64,000 bases of DNA from JBCDJG01 sp038748065 (GTDB lineage Bacteria; Pseudomonadota; Gammaproteobacteria; Pseudomonadales; Halieaceae), in the NCBI GenBank assembly GCA_038748065.1, contig JBCDJG010000006.1, forward strand, positions 62,001 to 126,000, given 5' to 3'. Of this stretch, positions 6,984-16,681 are shown piece by piece. Made by a program: the position numbers and the translations under genes. The notes beneath the pieces were generated by a model. That model ran no database searches, was not told where the DNA came from, and was given only the letters and a program-made list of their open reading frames with translations. Position 1 is the first letter of the stretch. Every line of letters begins with the position of its first letter.

Positions 6984-9893
6984 TCAGCCCTGATCGATGG
7001 CTTCCGTGTCGCGCCAGCTGTCGATTGAGGGGCAGGCGCAGTAGAGATTGCGATCGCCGTAAACGTTGTCGACTCGCGCAACGGGCGGGAAATACTTGTA
7101 GCGCCGCAGGCTGGCGACAGGGTAGGCCGCGTCCTCGCGGCTGTAACCGTGGGGCCAATCGCTGGCGGTAACATCTGCCAGCGTGTGCGGCGCGTTGGTC
7201 AGCGGGTTGTTGGCGCTGTCCCACTTGCCGGTCTGCACGGCCTCAATCTCCTGGCGAATGGCGATAAGTGCATCGCAGAAGCGATCCAGCTCCGCCAGGG
7301 ACTCTGACTCCGTAGGCTCAACCATTAGCGTGCCCGCCACCGGAAAGCTCATGGTGGGCGCATGGAAGCCGTAGTCGATGAGACGCTTGGCGATGTCTTC
7401 CTCGCTGATGCCCGAAGCGTCCTTGAGAGGCCGCATGTCAATGATGCACTCGTGGGCAACGTTACCGCTGCTGCCTTTGTAGAGGATCATGTAGTGACCC
7501 TTGAGGCGATGAGCGATGTAGTTGGCATTCAGAATCGCGACCTTTGTGGCGTCGGTTAGCCCGACACCGCCCATCAGGGCGATATAGGCCCAGGAAATCG
7601 GCAGGATTGACGTACTGCCGAAGGGCGCGGCAGCCACCACGTCGTTGTTGGGATCAACACCGGGCACCGGTGAGATGGGGTGCGTCGGCAGGAAGGGCGC
7701 GAGGTGTGCGCCAACGCCGATTGGGCCCATGCCTGGGCCACCGCCGCCGTGGGGAATGCAGAAGGTTTTGTGCAGGTTAAGATGCGAGACATCTGCGCCG
7801 AACTTGCCTGGCGCCGCTACACCCACGAGGGCATTGAGGTTAGCGCCATCGACGTAGACCTGGCCGCCGTGCTGGTGGATAAGCGCGCACAGATCGATGA
7901 TGCTTTCCTCAAATACGCCATGGGTTGAGGGGTAGGTCACCATGATGCAGGACAGCTCATTGCTGTGGCGCTCGGCCTTCAGCGTCAGGTCCTCCATATC
8001 GACGTTGCCCTGCTCGTCACACTCCACGATAACCACCTTCATACCGGCCAGTGCCGCCGACGCGGGGTTGGTGCCGTGGGCGGAGGAGGGGATCAAGCAG
8101 ATATTGCGCTGATGGTCCCCACGACTCTCGTGGTAGCGCCTGATGGCGAGCAGGCCAGTGTATTCACCCTGAGAGCCGGCATTAGGCTGCATGGAGATGG
8201 CGTCGTAGCCTGTGCATTCCAACAGCATGTGGTCCAGCTCCTTCAACAGCAGCTGGTAGCCGCGGGTCTGGTCAACCGGTGCAAAGGGGTGCAGGCCGGC
8301 GAACTCGGGCCAGGTTACAGCCAGCATCTCCGTGGTCGCGTTAAGCTTCATCGTGCAGCTGCCGAGGGGGATCATGGCCCGATTCAGGGCGATGTCCTTG
8401 TCTTCGAGGAAGCGCATGTAGCGCAGCATCTCGGTCTCGGAATGGTAGTCGTTGAACAGCGGGTGTTGCAGATAATCGACGCCGCGCAGAAGGTTATCAG
8501 GTATGCCCGCGTTTTCGATGACGTCGGCGTCAAGGCTATTGGCGCTCGGTAGGATGCTGTCACCGCTGAAGGCTTCGAGCAGGTCTTCGACATCTGACGC
8601 GGAGGTGGTTTCATCCAGCGAAATGCCAAGGCGATCATCACCGATAACCCGCAGGTTCATGCCTTTGGCCAGGGCGCGCGCGATGATGGCCTGCTGCTGC
8701 TCGCCTACCGTGTAGCTAAGTGTGTCGAACCAGGTGTCGTTATCAGGTGTGAAGCCCTTGTCTTTGAGACCCTTTTCGAGGATGCCGGTAAGACGCTGAA
8801 TGCGCATAGCGATATTCTGCAGGCCGTCCGGGCCGTGGTACATGGCGTAAAAAGTAGCCATGATGGAAAGCAGGGCCTGTGCCGTGCAAATATTGCTTGT
8901 GGCCTTTTCGCGCCGGATGTGTTGCTCGCGCGTTTGCATCGCCATGCGTAGCGCCTGGCTGCCGCGGCGATCAATGGAGACGCCGATGATGCGCCCGGGC
9001 GTGGAACGCTTGTAGGCCTCTCGGGTCGCGAAAAAGGCCGCGTGGGGCCCGCCGAAACCCATTGGCACGCCGAAGCGTTGTGTGTTGCCCACAACCACGT
9101 CTGCCCCGAGGGCGCCGGGCGATTTCACCATCAGCAATGCCATGATGTCGGTGGCCACTGTGACCAGGGTTTTGGATGCGTGGGCCTGCTCGATCAGTGG
9201 GCCGATGTCGTGCAGGTGGCCATAGGTGCCCGGGTACTGCAGGAGCACGCCGAAGGCGTCGATTTCGCCGATCATGTCGTTGGGGTCGCCAACGATGACT
9301 TCGATGTCCAGCGCCTCGGCGCGTGTTTTGATGACGGCAATGGTTTGGGGGTGACAGTCTTCTGCCACCAGGAAGGTGCCGGAACGGTTCTTTTTGTTTA
9401 CGCGCTGCAGAAGGGTCATGGCCTCGGCGGCGGCGGTGGCCTCGTCGAGCATGGAGGCATTGGACAGCTCCATGCCTGTCAGGTCCATGATCATCTGCTG
9501 GAAGGTCAGCAGTGCCTCCAAGCGGCCTTGAGAGATTTCCGGCTGGTAGGGCGTGTAGGCCGTGTACCAGCCCGGGTTTTCGAGTACGTTGCGCTGGATT
9601 ACCGGCGGGGTGTAAGTGTTGTAGTAACCCGTGCCGATATAGGAGCGGTTGACCACGTTTTGTTCCGCTATTTCCCGTAGCCTGGCGATCACGGCTTGCT
9701 CGGTCTGGGCGCCGGGCAGGTCCATGGGCTTGTCGCGACGAATTGCGGCCGGTACCGTGTCTTCGATCAGCGCTTCGAGGCTGTCGTAGCCCAGCTCACG
9801 TGCCATCTGGGCCTGCTGCTGCTCGCTTGGGCCGATGTGGCGCTGCACAAATTCGTCGTGGTTTTCCAATTCAAAGAGGGTCGGACGGCTCAT
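6984..9893 (-). CDS. gcvP: Glycine dehydrogenase (decarboxylating), P protein
   Basis: PLP-dependent P protein of the glycine cleavage system: decarboxylates glycine and passes the aminomethyl group to the lipoyl arm of H protein. It has 969 aa, close to the usual length of single-chain GcvP. The PLP-lysine segment LNLHKTFCIPHGGGGPGMGP is present, as are the N-terminal FVQRHIGPSE and RSYIGTGYYNTYTPPVIQRN. ATG at 9893 has GGAG 5 nt upstream; an open frame extends to 9992 but lacks family similarity. No gcvT or gcvH is beside it, so the gene is monocistronic here, with a strong terminator after the stop. Confidence 0.97.
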   Translation of the reverse strand: MSRPTLFELENHDEFVQRHIGPSEQQQAQMARELGYDSLEALIEDTVPAAIRRDKPMDLPGAQTEQAVIARLREIAEQNVVNRSYIGTGYYNTYTPPVIQRNVLENPGWYTAYTPYQPEISQGRLEALLTFQQMIMDLTGMELSNASMLDEATAAAEAMTLLQRVNKKNRSGTFLVAEDCHPQTIAVIKTRAEALDIEVIVGDPNDMIGEIDAFGVLLQYPGTYGHLHDIGPLIEQAHASKTLVTVATDIMALLMVKSPGALGADVVVGNTQRFGVPMGFGGPHAAFFATREAYKRSTPGRIIGVSIDRRGSQALRMAMQTREQHIRREKATSNICTAQALLSIMATFYAMYHGPDGLQNIAMRIQRLTGILEKGLKDKGFTPDNDTWFDTLSYTVGEQQQAIIARALAKGMNLRVIGDDRLGISLDETTSASDVEDLLEAFSGDSILPSANSLDADVIENAGIPDNLLRGVDYLQHPLFNDYHSETEMLRYMRFLEDKDIALNRAMIPLGSCTMKLNATTEMLAVTWPEFAGLHPFAPVDQTRGYQLLLKELDHMLLECTGYDAISMQPNAGSQGEYTGLLAIRRYHESRGDHQRNICLIPSSAHGTNPASAALAGMKVVIVECDEQGNVDMEDLTLKAERHSNELSCIMVTYPSTHGVFEESIIDLCALIHQHGGQVYVDGANLNALVGVAAPGKFGADVSHLNLHKTFCIPHGGGGPGMGPIGVGAHLAPFLPTHPISPVPGVDPNNDVVAAAPFGSTSILPISWAYIALMGGVGLTDATKVAILNANYIAHRLKGHYMILYKGSSGNVAHECIIDMRPLKDASGISEEDIAKRLIDYGFHAPTMSFPVAGTLMVEPTESESLAELDRFCDALIAIRQEIEAVQTGKWDSANNPLTNAPHTLADVTASDWPHGYSREDAAYPVASLRRYKYFPPVARVDNVYGDRNLYCACPSIDSWRDTEAIDQG

Positions 9894-9965
9894 AGGAACT
9901 CCGATGTTGAAAGCTGTGAGTGAGGTTAAAAAATCAAGCGCGCGATAGTAGCAACAGATGACATT

Positions 9966-10592
9966 ATGAACAATAAAACAGGGCTTGGACAACGATCAGA
10001 TCGCATACCTTTGATCACGCTGTTGAATGACATTAGGGCCTGCGATTTGTGTGCTTCCGAGCTCTCCCTGGGGCCCCGGCCCGTGCTCCGGGCCAGTGTG
10101 TCGGCGCGCTTGTTGATCGTTGGCCAGGCTCCGGGCACGCGAGTGCACGCTTCAGGGATTCCCTGGGACGACCCCAGCGGGGAGCGCCTGCGTGCCTGGC
10201 TAGCGATGGACAAGCCCCAGTTCTACGATGAGCGCCAGATCGCGATCGTGCCGATGGGTTTCTGCTACCCCGGTAAGGGTAAGTCAGGCGACCTGCCGCC
10301 GCGGGCGGAGTGCGCACCGCTTTGTCACGAACGTGTACTGGAACACATGCCGGAGATAGAGCTGGTTCTGCTGATCGGTGCCTATGCACAGGCCCACTAT
10401 CTGGGCGCGAGCCGGGAAACACTCACGGAGCGGGTGCGGCGGTGGCGCGATTTCGGCCCCCGCTTTCTGCCGCTCCCGCACCCATCGCCGCGCAATACCC
10501 TGTGGCTCAAGCGCAACCCATGGTTCGAGGACGAGGTGGTGCCGGAACTGCGCAGGCGGGTCGCGGCGCTGCTGGGTAATCAGAAGCGGTAG
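9966..10592 (+). CDS. Uracil-DNA glycosylase family protein (probable Fe-S type)
   Basis: 208-aa member of the UDG superfamily. Motif 1 reads VGQAPGTRVHASGIPWDDPSG; the C-terminal motif is LPLPHPSPRNTLWLKRNPWF, the HPSPRN loop that in UDGs inserts into DNA. Cysteines C26, C29, C100 and C116 have the Cx2C and Cx15C spacing seen in family 4/5 enzymes that hold a [4Fe-4S] cluster, so a cluster is likely. The expected activity is removal of uracil or another deaminated base from DNA, but this branch is poorly characterised. It is divergent from gcvP. Its 3' end overlaps the convergent TonB receptor gene by 13 nt. Confidence 0.85.
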   Translation: MNNKTGLGQRSDRIPLITLLNDIRACDLCASELSLGPRPVLRASVSARLLIVGQAPGTRVHASGIPWDDPSGERLRAWLAMDKPQFYDERQIAIVPMGFCYPGKGKSGDLPPRAECAPLCHERVLEHMPEIELVLLIGAYAQAHYLGASRETLTERVRRWRDFGPRFLPLPHPSPRNTLWLKRNPWFEDEVVPELRRRVAALLGNQKR

Positions 10593-12799
10593 CTGACGCC
10601 GAACTTGAATTGCTGCGGCAGATTGGGCCGCGCCCCGAACGGCCGCCGGGATACGATAACCTGTTCGTCCGCAACGTTCTGGGCTATGAACTTCAGTTCA
10701 AGGGAATCATTGAGCTCGTAGCGGGCGGCGAGGTCGACGATGGTGTAGGCCTCCGTCGACTCGCCGTCCTCGAAGCTGCCGAAGCCGGGCACCTCCCGCA
10801 TCTCGCTGACGTAGCGCACCGCCAGGTTGATGCCCCAGCTCAACCCTTCCAGGCCAGCCTGAATGCGGGCCTGGTGCTCTGGCGTGTAGGGCAGTTCGTC
10901 GCCCTGTTGCACCGGTAGTCGAGTGCCCTGGAAAAAGCCGGGGTTCCACTGCGAGAAGTTAGACAGAAAGCTCGTTTGAAAGGCTGTCTCTGTGTAGGTG
11001 TATACGAGATCCAGCGGCAACAGTAGGCCGTTGTCAAAGGCGTGGGTGTAACTCGCGGTGAACTCGGCGCCAGCAACTTCGACCTCGCCACCATTGAACT
11101 CTTCTCCCACCTCACAGCTGGGATCTGAGACGCGGCAGCGTCCAAGCAGGTTCTCGTAGTCGCTGAAAAAACCGATCAGGTCCGCTGACAGATTGGTGCC
11201 TGTGTAGCGCACGCCGTATTCATAGTTGATACTTTCCTCCGGATCGACGTCGCCGGCGGCGCCTGGGCTGGCGGGCGAGAACCCCTTGTTGATGCCGACC
11301 AGAACGCTCCAGGTCTCGGTCAGGGCGTAGACGACGCCGGCGCCCGGTAGCCAGACATCCTGTTCGCTGTCGCTGATATCGCCCGTCAAGCGATTCTCGG
11401 CCTCACCGTCGATGCCCTCGTAGCGCAGACCGAGGTCAACCGTCCAACGGCCGAATTCCAGGCGATCCGAAACGTAGGCGGATAATGCATCGGTCTCCCA
11501 TTCGTTGGACAGTGTCAGCGGCCGACTGACGCCGTCGGCTACCAGAGAGGCGTCCTGCATCAGGTAGCCGCTCTGGTCCTGCTTCCGTTCAACCCAATCG
11601 TGGTGAAAGCGCAGGCCGCCCTCGAACTGGTGCTCGACTTGCCCCGTCTTCAACTGATGCTTCAGACGCAGGTCGATGCCTGAAGAACCGTAACTGCGGA
11701 TAAAATCGGTCACGTCAAGCGTCTCGGCGGCGCTGCCATCGGAGTCGGCCTCGCCGCGCAGCAGGGCGAGCTCTCGCGGATACAGTTCGGGGTTCGCCAG
11801 CACCACCGACGCCGCAGGGGCAGTGCGCCCGATGAAGCCATCAAACTTGAACCAGTCACGCTCGTAGTCGTTATGGTAAAGCCGCGTGCTCAGCTGCCAG
11901 GCCTCGCTGAGTTGAACGTAGTGAAACAGGTGTATCTGCTGGTGCTCGGAGTCAAACCTGTCCAACTCACTGGCGACGTAGCGACGCTCGGATCTGTCGT
12001 CGAAGTCATCATCGGTGAGGCCGAGGTAGGTTTCGTCCGACTCCTCGTCGGCATAGCCTAGCTTCAGCTGCACTGTCTGGTCGAAGCGGGCGCCTTCAGC
12101 ACTGCGCCACTGCAGTTTGGCGTTGATGTCGTTGCGAACAAAACCAGTATCGCCGCTGGAATCCAGCTCCTTGAAACCGTCCGAACTGAAGCGTAGCCCG
12201 TCGATCCAATAGCCCCATTGGCCATGGTTTTCGCCGTAGAAGCCACGGTACTTCTGGAAGTTGTCGGTACCAAAGACCGCCTCCAGCTTGCCCTCCGAGG
12301 ATTCCGGTATGGCCGGCGTCACCATGTTCAGGGCACCGCCGACGGTGTGTGGCCCGTGCTTTATCGAGGAGGGGCCCTTAAAAACCTCGATAGAAGACAT
12401 GCGATTTACGTTAGGCATATAGTAGGCCGCGGGCGCAGAGTAGGGCGCTGGCGCGATCAGCACGCCATCCTCCATCAACGTGATCTTCTGACTGCGCTCG
12501 GAGGTTGCGCCGCGGATGCCGATATTGGGCCGCAGGCCAAAGCCGTCTTCGATCCGCATATAAACGCCGGGCACTTGGCGCAGCAGGTTATTGATGTCGA
12601 CCGCATCAAACGCCTGAATCTGGCTTTCGTCCAGAAGGCTCGCGCTGCCGGAGAGTGAGCGGATAGCATCGGCGCCGCCGGTCACCAGGACCTCCTCATA
12701 AATGATGTCTCCACCGGGCCCGGTCTGCGCGTTCACTGACGAGCACAGCGCGCAGGCCAGCCCCAGTATGCATATTTTGCTTGCGTTCACTGTTGTCAT
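10580..12799 (-). CDS. TonB-dependent receptor (FecA-like), last gene of the imelysin operon
   Basis: Outer-membrane, ligand-gated transporter of about 739 aa. It has an N-terminal signal peptide, a TonB-box-like IIYEEVLVTGGA, a plug domain (LLRQVPGVYMRIEDGFGLRP, FKGPSSIKHGPHTVGGALNM) and a barrel ending in an aromatic residue (KFGVSYRF). It is the fifth gene of a minus-strand operon: its start at 12799 is 7 nt after the stop of the second imelysin gene, so it is probably expressed with the iron-responsive imelysin cluster. The open frame begins at 12847 inside the imelysin gene, but the signal peptide starts at M of MTTVNASKICILG. Iron citrate or another metal chelate is the likely cargo, by inference. 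Confidence 0.9.
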   Translation of the reverse strand: MTTVNASKICILGLACALCSSVNAQTGPGGDIIYEEVLVTGGADAIRSLSGSASLLDESQIQAFDAVDINNLLRQVPGVYMRIEDGFGLRPNIGIRGATSERSQKITLMEDGVLIAPAPYSAPAAYYMPNVNRMSSIEVFKGPSSIKHGPHTVGGALNMVTPAIPESSEGKLEAVFGTDNFQKYRGFYGENHGQWGYWIDGLRFSSDGFKELDSSGDTGFVRNDINAKLQWRSAEGARFDQTVQLKLGYADEESDETYLGLTDDDFDDRSERRYVASELDRFDSEHQQIHLFHYVQLSEAWQLSTRLYHNDYERDWFKFDGFIGRTAPAASVVLANPELYPRELALLRGEADSDGSAAETLDVTDFIRSYGSSGIDLRLKHQLKTGQVEHQFEGGLRFHHDWVERKQDQSGYLMQDASLVADGVSRPLTLSNEWETDALSAYVSDRLEFGRWTVDLGLRYEGIDGEAENRLTGDISDSEQDVWLPGAGVVYALTETWSVLVGINKGFSPASPGAAGDVDPEESINYEYGVRYTGTNLSADLIGFFSDYENLLGRCRVSDPSCEVGEEFNGGEVEVAGAEFTASYTHAFDNGLLLPLDLVYTYTETAFQTSFLSNFSQWNPGFFQGTRLPVQQGDELPYTPEHQARIQAGLEGLSWGINLAVRYVSEMREVPGFGSFEDGESTEAYTIVDLAARYELNDSLELKFIAQNVADEQVIVSRRPFGARPNLPQQFKFGVSYRF

Positions 12800-12806
12800 G
12801 GCCCAA

Positions 12807-13946
12807 TCAGTCCCCATCGGAGAAGGTGATGCCCAACACCACGTCAAGGCTGTCGGGGATTTCGCGTTTGAAGTTGCCGTCCAGGAAACCCAGGGTGATT
12901 TCCAACATGTCTACGTCGCGATCAGCGATCGCCTGACGAACCTGCCTGATGCTCTCCTGGACAGCATCGACAGCGTTCTGGTTGCCTGTGTCTGCCATCA
13001 CTTCGAAGATGCTGTCCTCGGTATCAGGTCCACCTGCCAGTAAGGTCTCTACTTCATCGATCGTGGCGCTTATGGCTTCCCAGGCGTGGTTCGAGACCTG
13101 TGCCGCCGTGGTGACGACCCTGCGAGCCTGCAGGTAGTCCAGGAATTCCTGCCCGGCAATCAGAATCTGGCTGATGGGCTCTGTGCCATCTTCCAACTCG
13201 CCTTCAATGAAGAGCTCTCGAAAGGGTCGGTCGGTGTCGAGGAAGGCGACCGTCCAGCCCTGCTCGATGTAGCGGGCCCGGTTAACTATTTCGTTTGCCA
13301 GGCCGCGCAGAACCTCGCACTTGCGGGGTTGGAACTCATACTCGGCGAGAACTTCGGTGAGCGTTGTGCTGTTGTCTGCCGTGCTCGTTTCAAAAATGGC
13401 CGATTCCAAGGCCAGAAGACCGACCCGCTGGAATGTTTTGTTAGCGAAGTAGCTCTGCTCGAGCTCCCGCGTGCCATTGATATCGGATGCGATTTCAGCG
13501 CGCACGGTTTCCAGGTAGTCAGTGCCACGCAGTCGTAAGGAGTCAATAAACGTGAAAGTGGGAAAAACAATGTCGTCGTTCATCGGTCCAAAGTTGTACA
13601 AGGATTGCCGATACCACTGCTCAAACGTGGCTCGCCACTGATCTTGCAGGACGGTCAGCGCATCGGAATCGGGGGTTTCGCAGAAGGACTCGGCGGCGCT
13701 TTGCAGGCTCTCGCTTCGAGCCAGAAAACCACTGGCGGCCGGAACGATTGCAAGATCTATCGCCTGCTCCAGTGCTCGTTCAAGTGTGGCGATAGGGTCT
13801 GGTTCCGGTGCCGGCGCAGGAACCCCGCCCGCATCGCCTCCGTTACCGCCCCCGCCATTATCGCCACTGCCACCGCGGCCGTCGTCTACGCAGCCGGTGA
13901 TGGCAATGGCGAGGCAGATGAGCGCGCTTGGAAAGAACAGGTTCAT
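12807..13946 (-). CDS. Imelysin family lipoprotein (second of two)
   Basis: 379-aa exported lipoprotein; the lipobox AIAITGC is followed by a Gly-rich, Pro-rich linker (residues about 22-50). The body is imelysin-like (peptidase M75 fold): WRATFEQWYRQSLYNFGP near the start and a helical C-terminal half. Imelysin proteins (for example IcmP/IrpA) are surface or periplasmic, iron-regulated proteins linked to iron uptake; proteolysis is doubtful. The classical GxHxxE iron-site motif seen in the first imelysin of this operon is not obvious here, so the paralogue may have a different role. It is 31 nt downstream of the DUF1513 gene and 7 nt before the TonB receptor. Confidence 0.85.
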   Translation of the reverse strand: MNLFFPSALICLAIAITGCVDDGRGGSGDNGGGGNGGDAGGVPAPAPEPDPIATLERALEQAIDLAIVPAASGFLARSESLQSAAESFCETPDSDALTVLQDQWRATFEQWYRQSLYNFGPMNDDIVFPTFTFIDSLRLRGTDYLETVRAEIASDINGTRELEQSYFANKTFQRVGLLALESAIFETSTADNSTTLTEVLAEYEFQPRKCEVLRGLANEIVNRARYIEQGWTVAFLDTDRPFRELFIEGELEDGTEPISQILIAGQEFLDYLQARRVVTTAAQVSNHAWEAISATIDEVETLLAGGPDTEDSIFEVMADTGNQNAVDAVQESIRQVRQAIADRDVDMLEITLGFLDGNFKREIPDSLDVVLGITFSDGD

Positions 13947-13977
13947 AGTCTTCCTCTTTTTCGGAGCGGGCGCGTGT

Positions 13978-15105
13978 TCACCCAGAAATTACCGTCAGAT
14001 GGTTGTCCCAGCGGAGCGATGCGTGCTGCGTTCTGCGGCTCCTGCGCTCGTCCAGGGTGGTCGCGTCCAGTTCGCGCATCTCGCCAAATGAGTTGCTCAA
14101 AACGAAGGCCTTTCGCTGCGGGCTGAAGGCCAATCCGCAGACATCGCGCAGGCGGTGGTAGCCAAGCAGTTCGTCGGTATCGAGGTCCCAGAACGCGGCC
14201 AGGCTGCCTCGCGGGCTGGCAAATGCGGCTATACGAGACTCGTGGCAAACGGCCACGCTGCCGATATAGTCCCGGAGTGCGTGGAGTAAGGACTCTGGAG
14301 CGTCGAACAGAGTCAGGCCCTCACCGGGGCGCTGCACGCCCGCTAACGGCACCGGCCGATTGTGGCCGGCCGCGTCACGCTGCAGTTGAATTGCGAAAGC
14401 CACGCTACCGTCGCTTGCAACGTCGAGATGACGAATACTGGCCTTGGGCTCGGCCATCTCAAACTGATCGATTCGCTTCCCGGAGCTGCTGTCCAGGTAG
14501 GCCAGACTGGAGCGCATGGTGAGAATATTCAGGCGCTGGCGCCCTGAATCGGGCCGCGTCAAAATGCCGCCATTGGCAACAACGAGTGTGTTTCCGTCGG
14601 GCAGAAGGGCGAGTTCGTGTGGGCCGATGCCGTAGCTTGACCACTCGTCCAGCACGCGATAATCACTAGCATCCCTCACCACTATTTTGCCTACCCCGGC
14701 CTTGATGTCTGCTTCACTGGTGAACAGCACGCTGCCGTCGTTGCTGAAGCAACCATGGCCGAACAGGTGACGAGATTGTCCGCACTCAAAATCGCGCACT
14801 GTTCTGCCAGTAGCGAGGTCTATCTCGATACCACGCGTGCCGGGACGGCGCGCCAGCATCACTACAGACTCTCGCCGCAGGCCGTGCTGGATGACCGCGT
14901 GACCGCGAAAGCCTGAGGGCAGGCTGCGAGGGCTCTGGCCATCTGTGTCGATCCAGGCCAGGCCGTAGCGCTGTGGTCCATCACCCTGTGCCGATACCCA
15001 AAACTCGCGTCGACTCGCTGCCACACCCATGGGGGGCGGCACGCCGGCCAGTGCCATCGTGCCACCCAAGCCGGTAACGAAGCTCCGCCGCGTCAGGTAT
15101 GTCAC
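13978..15105 (-). CDS. DUF1513 family protein (exported, WD40-like beta-propeller)
   Basis: 375 aa starting at GTG 15105, whose GTGA overlaps the TGA of the upstream oxidoreductase gene (translational coupling). The N-terminus LTRRSFVTGLGGTMALAG is a Tat-type signal. The body has repeats with HxxxxxPDGxxLxVANGG-like strands (GPHELALLPDGNTLVVANGG), typical of DUF1513 beta-propellers. DUF1513 proteins are regularly found in the imelysin/di-heme oxidoreductase operon; the function is unknown. The open frame upstream to 15198 is inside the neighbour and is not used. Confidence 0.88.
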   Translation of the reverse strand: MTYLTRRSFVTGLGGTMALAGVPPPMGVAASRREFWVSAQGDGPQRYGLAWIDTDGQSPRSLPSGFRGHAVIQHGLRRESVVMLARRPGTRGIEIDLATGRTVRDFECGQSRHLFGHGCFSNDGSVLFTSEADIKAGVGKIVVRDASDYRVLDEWSSYGIGPHELALLPDGNTLVVANGGILTRPDSGRQRLNILTMRSSLAYLDSSSGKRIDQFEMAEPKASIRHLDVASDGSVAFAIQLQRDAAGHNRPVPLAGVQRPGEGLTLFDAPESLLHALRDYIGSVAVCHESRIAAFASPRGSLAAFWDLDTDELLGYHRLRDVCGLAFSPQRKAFVLSNSFGEMRELDATTLDERRSRRTQHASLRWDNHLTVISG

Positions 15106-16601
15106 AGGGATTCCACGAAGGCGACCAAAGCATCCCGGTCCACGCGTTTTAGGGCCGCAAAGGCGTCCCGCGAGGCCCCTGCTTCGCCTCCGTGCCACAA
15201 AACGGCCTCTTCAACAGTACGGGCCCGGCCATCATGCAGTAGCGTGTTGACGCCGTTGACCCGTTGACTGAGGCCAAGTCCCCAGAGTGGAGGCGTGCGC
15301 CATTCGCTGCCGCTGGCTGTGTAGTCTGGCCGACCGTCGGCCAACTCATGGCCCATGTCGTGGAGCAGTAAATCGGTGTAGGGCCAGATGACCTGATCAC
15401 CCAGGTGAGCAAAATCGGCAGCTTGGGGAGACGTTCTGAAAGAGGGGTTGTGGCATGCTGCGCAGCCACTTTCATGGAAGTGATTTCGCCCTAGCGCCGC
15501 GCGTTCGGTTAATTCTCTCGCCCTTGGTACGCCGATGTTGCGGACAAAGTTGGTGGTTAAGGCCAGCATGGGCTCGGGCAGTTCCATGCCCTCGCTGTTG
15601 TTGCCTGTGGGCGTGCGTCGGCAGCGCCGTTGGGCGTTCGAACAGGGCTGCTCCGGGAAAACCGGGTTGCTGATGCCGACGTCGCCCTGGAAAGCCCCGG
15701 CGGTTGTGATGCGCAGGTTGGCGCGATTCGCCTTCCAGCCAAAGCGGCCGGGCACAGTGGCGGCTGCTTCGAAATCCCAGACCTGGTTAACCCGGCCGCT
15801 GATGCCATCGCCATCTTTATCATCGGGGTCAGCGAGTGCATCCACACTAGCCTGATCGACGGCCTCAAGCAGACCCAGTCCATGTATGGCGGGTGCCGCT
15901 CGCAGGCTTCGCTGTGTCTGTTGCTGAAGTTCGCCGTATCCCAGCTCTTCGAAGCGGGTCGAGGGATAACGCAGGAGGCGAACTTCGCCGTCTGGATAGA
16001 TAAATTCCTTTTCCAACCAGTCAATGAAGACCCTCGCCTCGGGCGGCGCTTCCGGGTTGGTCACCGGGTCCTTCAGCGGAACGCGTCCCCTGAGTTGGTG
16101 GGATAAGGCAACGGACTGGCCCTGAATCTGGTCTCCATAAACCGGCTCCGGTTGTGAGCCCAGTTCATGGTCATAGGTGCCGGGTACGCTCAACCTGACA
16201 ATGGCGGAGAATATCGGCTGTTCCCCGCTATCCGGAACGCGCCCGCGGCCACCATTAACATGGCAGGCCAGACAGGTCCGTGCGTTGTATACGGGACCGA
16301 GGCCGTCCCGAGCATCCGTTGCTGTGGGTGCCTTGATCCAGGGTTGATTGCCAAGCGCTTTGCCGGCATGGAAATGCGGTCGCTGCGCTTGGGGCAGATT
16401 AGCGGCGGGCAGTTCGAAGGAGGCAAAAGGTTTGAATTTCACGCTGCCTTCACCGCCGGGGAACGCTTCCGATGCCAGCCTGGGCGGCGCTGGAGCACCA
16501 GTGCCCCGGCTGCAAGCAGCGCCGTTGAAGGTGATCAGCAGTGCCAGTGAGCAAAGCAGTGCTGCTCGGCTTCTCATTAATTTGTTAAGGCGTGAAGACA
16601 T
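15102..16601 (-). CDS. Di-heme oxidoreductase family lipoprotein (COG3488 type)
   Basis: About 499 aa. A lipobox (TFNGAAC) shows outer-membrane or periplasmic lipidation. Two haem c sites are visible: CLACH (followed by VNGGRGRVPD) and CAACH (in FHESGCAACHNPSF); a DDKDGDGISGRVNQV segment looks calcium-binding. These 'thiol oxidoreductase' proteins are related to MauG/cytochrome c peroxidase and accompany imelysins in iron-regulated operons, perhaps handling metal redox state at the surface. Start: ATG at 16601 or 16577; both lie after a strong hairpin that separates this gene from the upstream imelysin gene. The 3' end overlaps the DUF1513 start by 4 nt. Confidence 0.9.
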   Translation of the reverse strand: MSSRLNKLMRSRAALLCSLALLITFNGAACSRGTGAPAPPRLASEAFPGGEGSVKFKPFASFELPAANLPQAQRPHFHAGKALGNQPWIKAPTATDARDGLGPVYNARTCLACHVNGGRGRVPDSGEQPIFSAIVRLSVPGTYDHELGSQPEPVYGDQIQGQSVALSHQLRGRVPLKDPVTNPEAPPEARVFIDWLEKEFIYPDGEVRLLRYPSTRFEELGYGELQQQTQRSLRAAPAIHGLGLLEAVDQASVDALADPDDKDGDGISGRVNQVWDFEAAATVPGRFGWKANRANLRITTAGAFQGDVGISNPVFPEQPCSNAQRRCRRTPTGNNSEGMELPEPMLALTTNFVRNIGVPRARELTERAALGRNHFHESGCAACHNPSFRTSPQAADFAHLGDQVIWPYTDLLLHDMGHELADGRPDYTASGSEWRTPPLWGLGLSQRVNGVNTLLHDGRARTVEEAVLWHGGEAGASRDAFAALKRVDRDALVAFVESL

Positions 16602-16624
16602 TTGTGCGCGACTAAAACGTGCGA

Positions 16625-16665
16625 GGGCCGGACTACCCTGCCTGCCCGGCAGGATAGTCCGGCCC
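16625..16665 (-). terminator. Intra-operon hairpin (possible attenuator/partial terminator)
   Basis: Near-perfect 18-bp inverted repeat with one mismatch (16625-16642 against 16648-16665) and a 5-nt loop, starting 17 nt after the first imelysin stop. On the minus strand only a weak T-rich stretch follows, so it may reduce rather than abolish read-through, or stabilise the upstream mRNA. Confidence 0.6.
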
Positions 16666-16681
16666 CACATCGACCTGTATA

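Noticed and set aside
10580..12799. Own Fur-controlled promoter for the FecA-like receptor
   Set aside because: Only 7 nt separate it from the upstream imelysin gene and no Fur-like box was seen there; operon transcription explains it.
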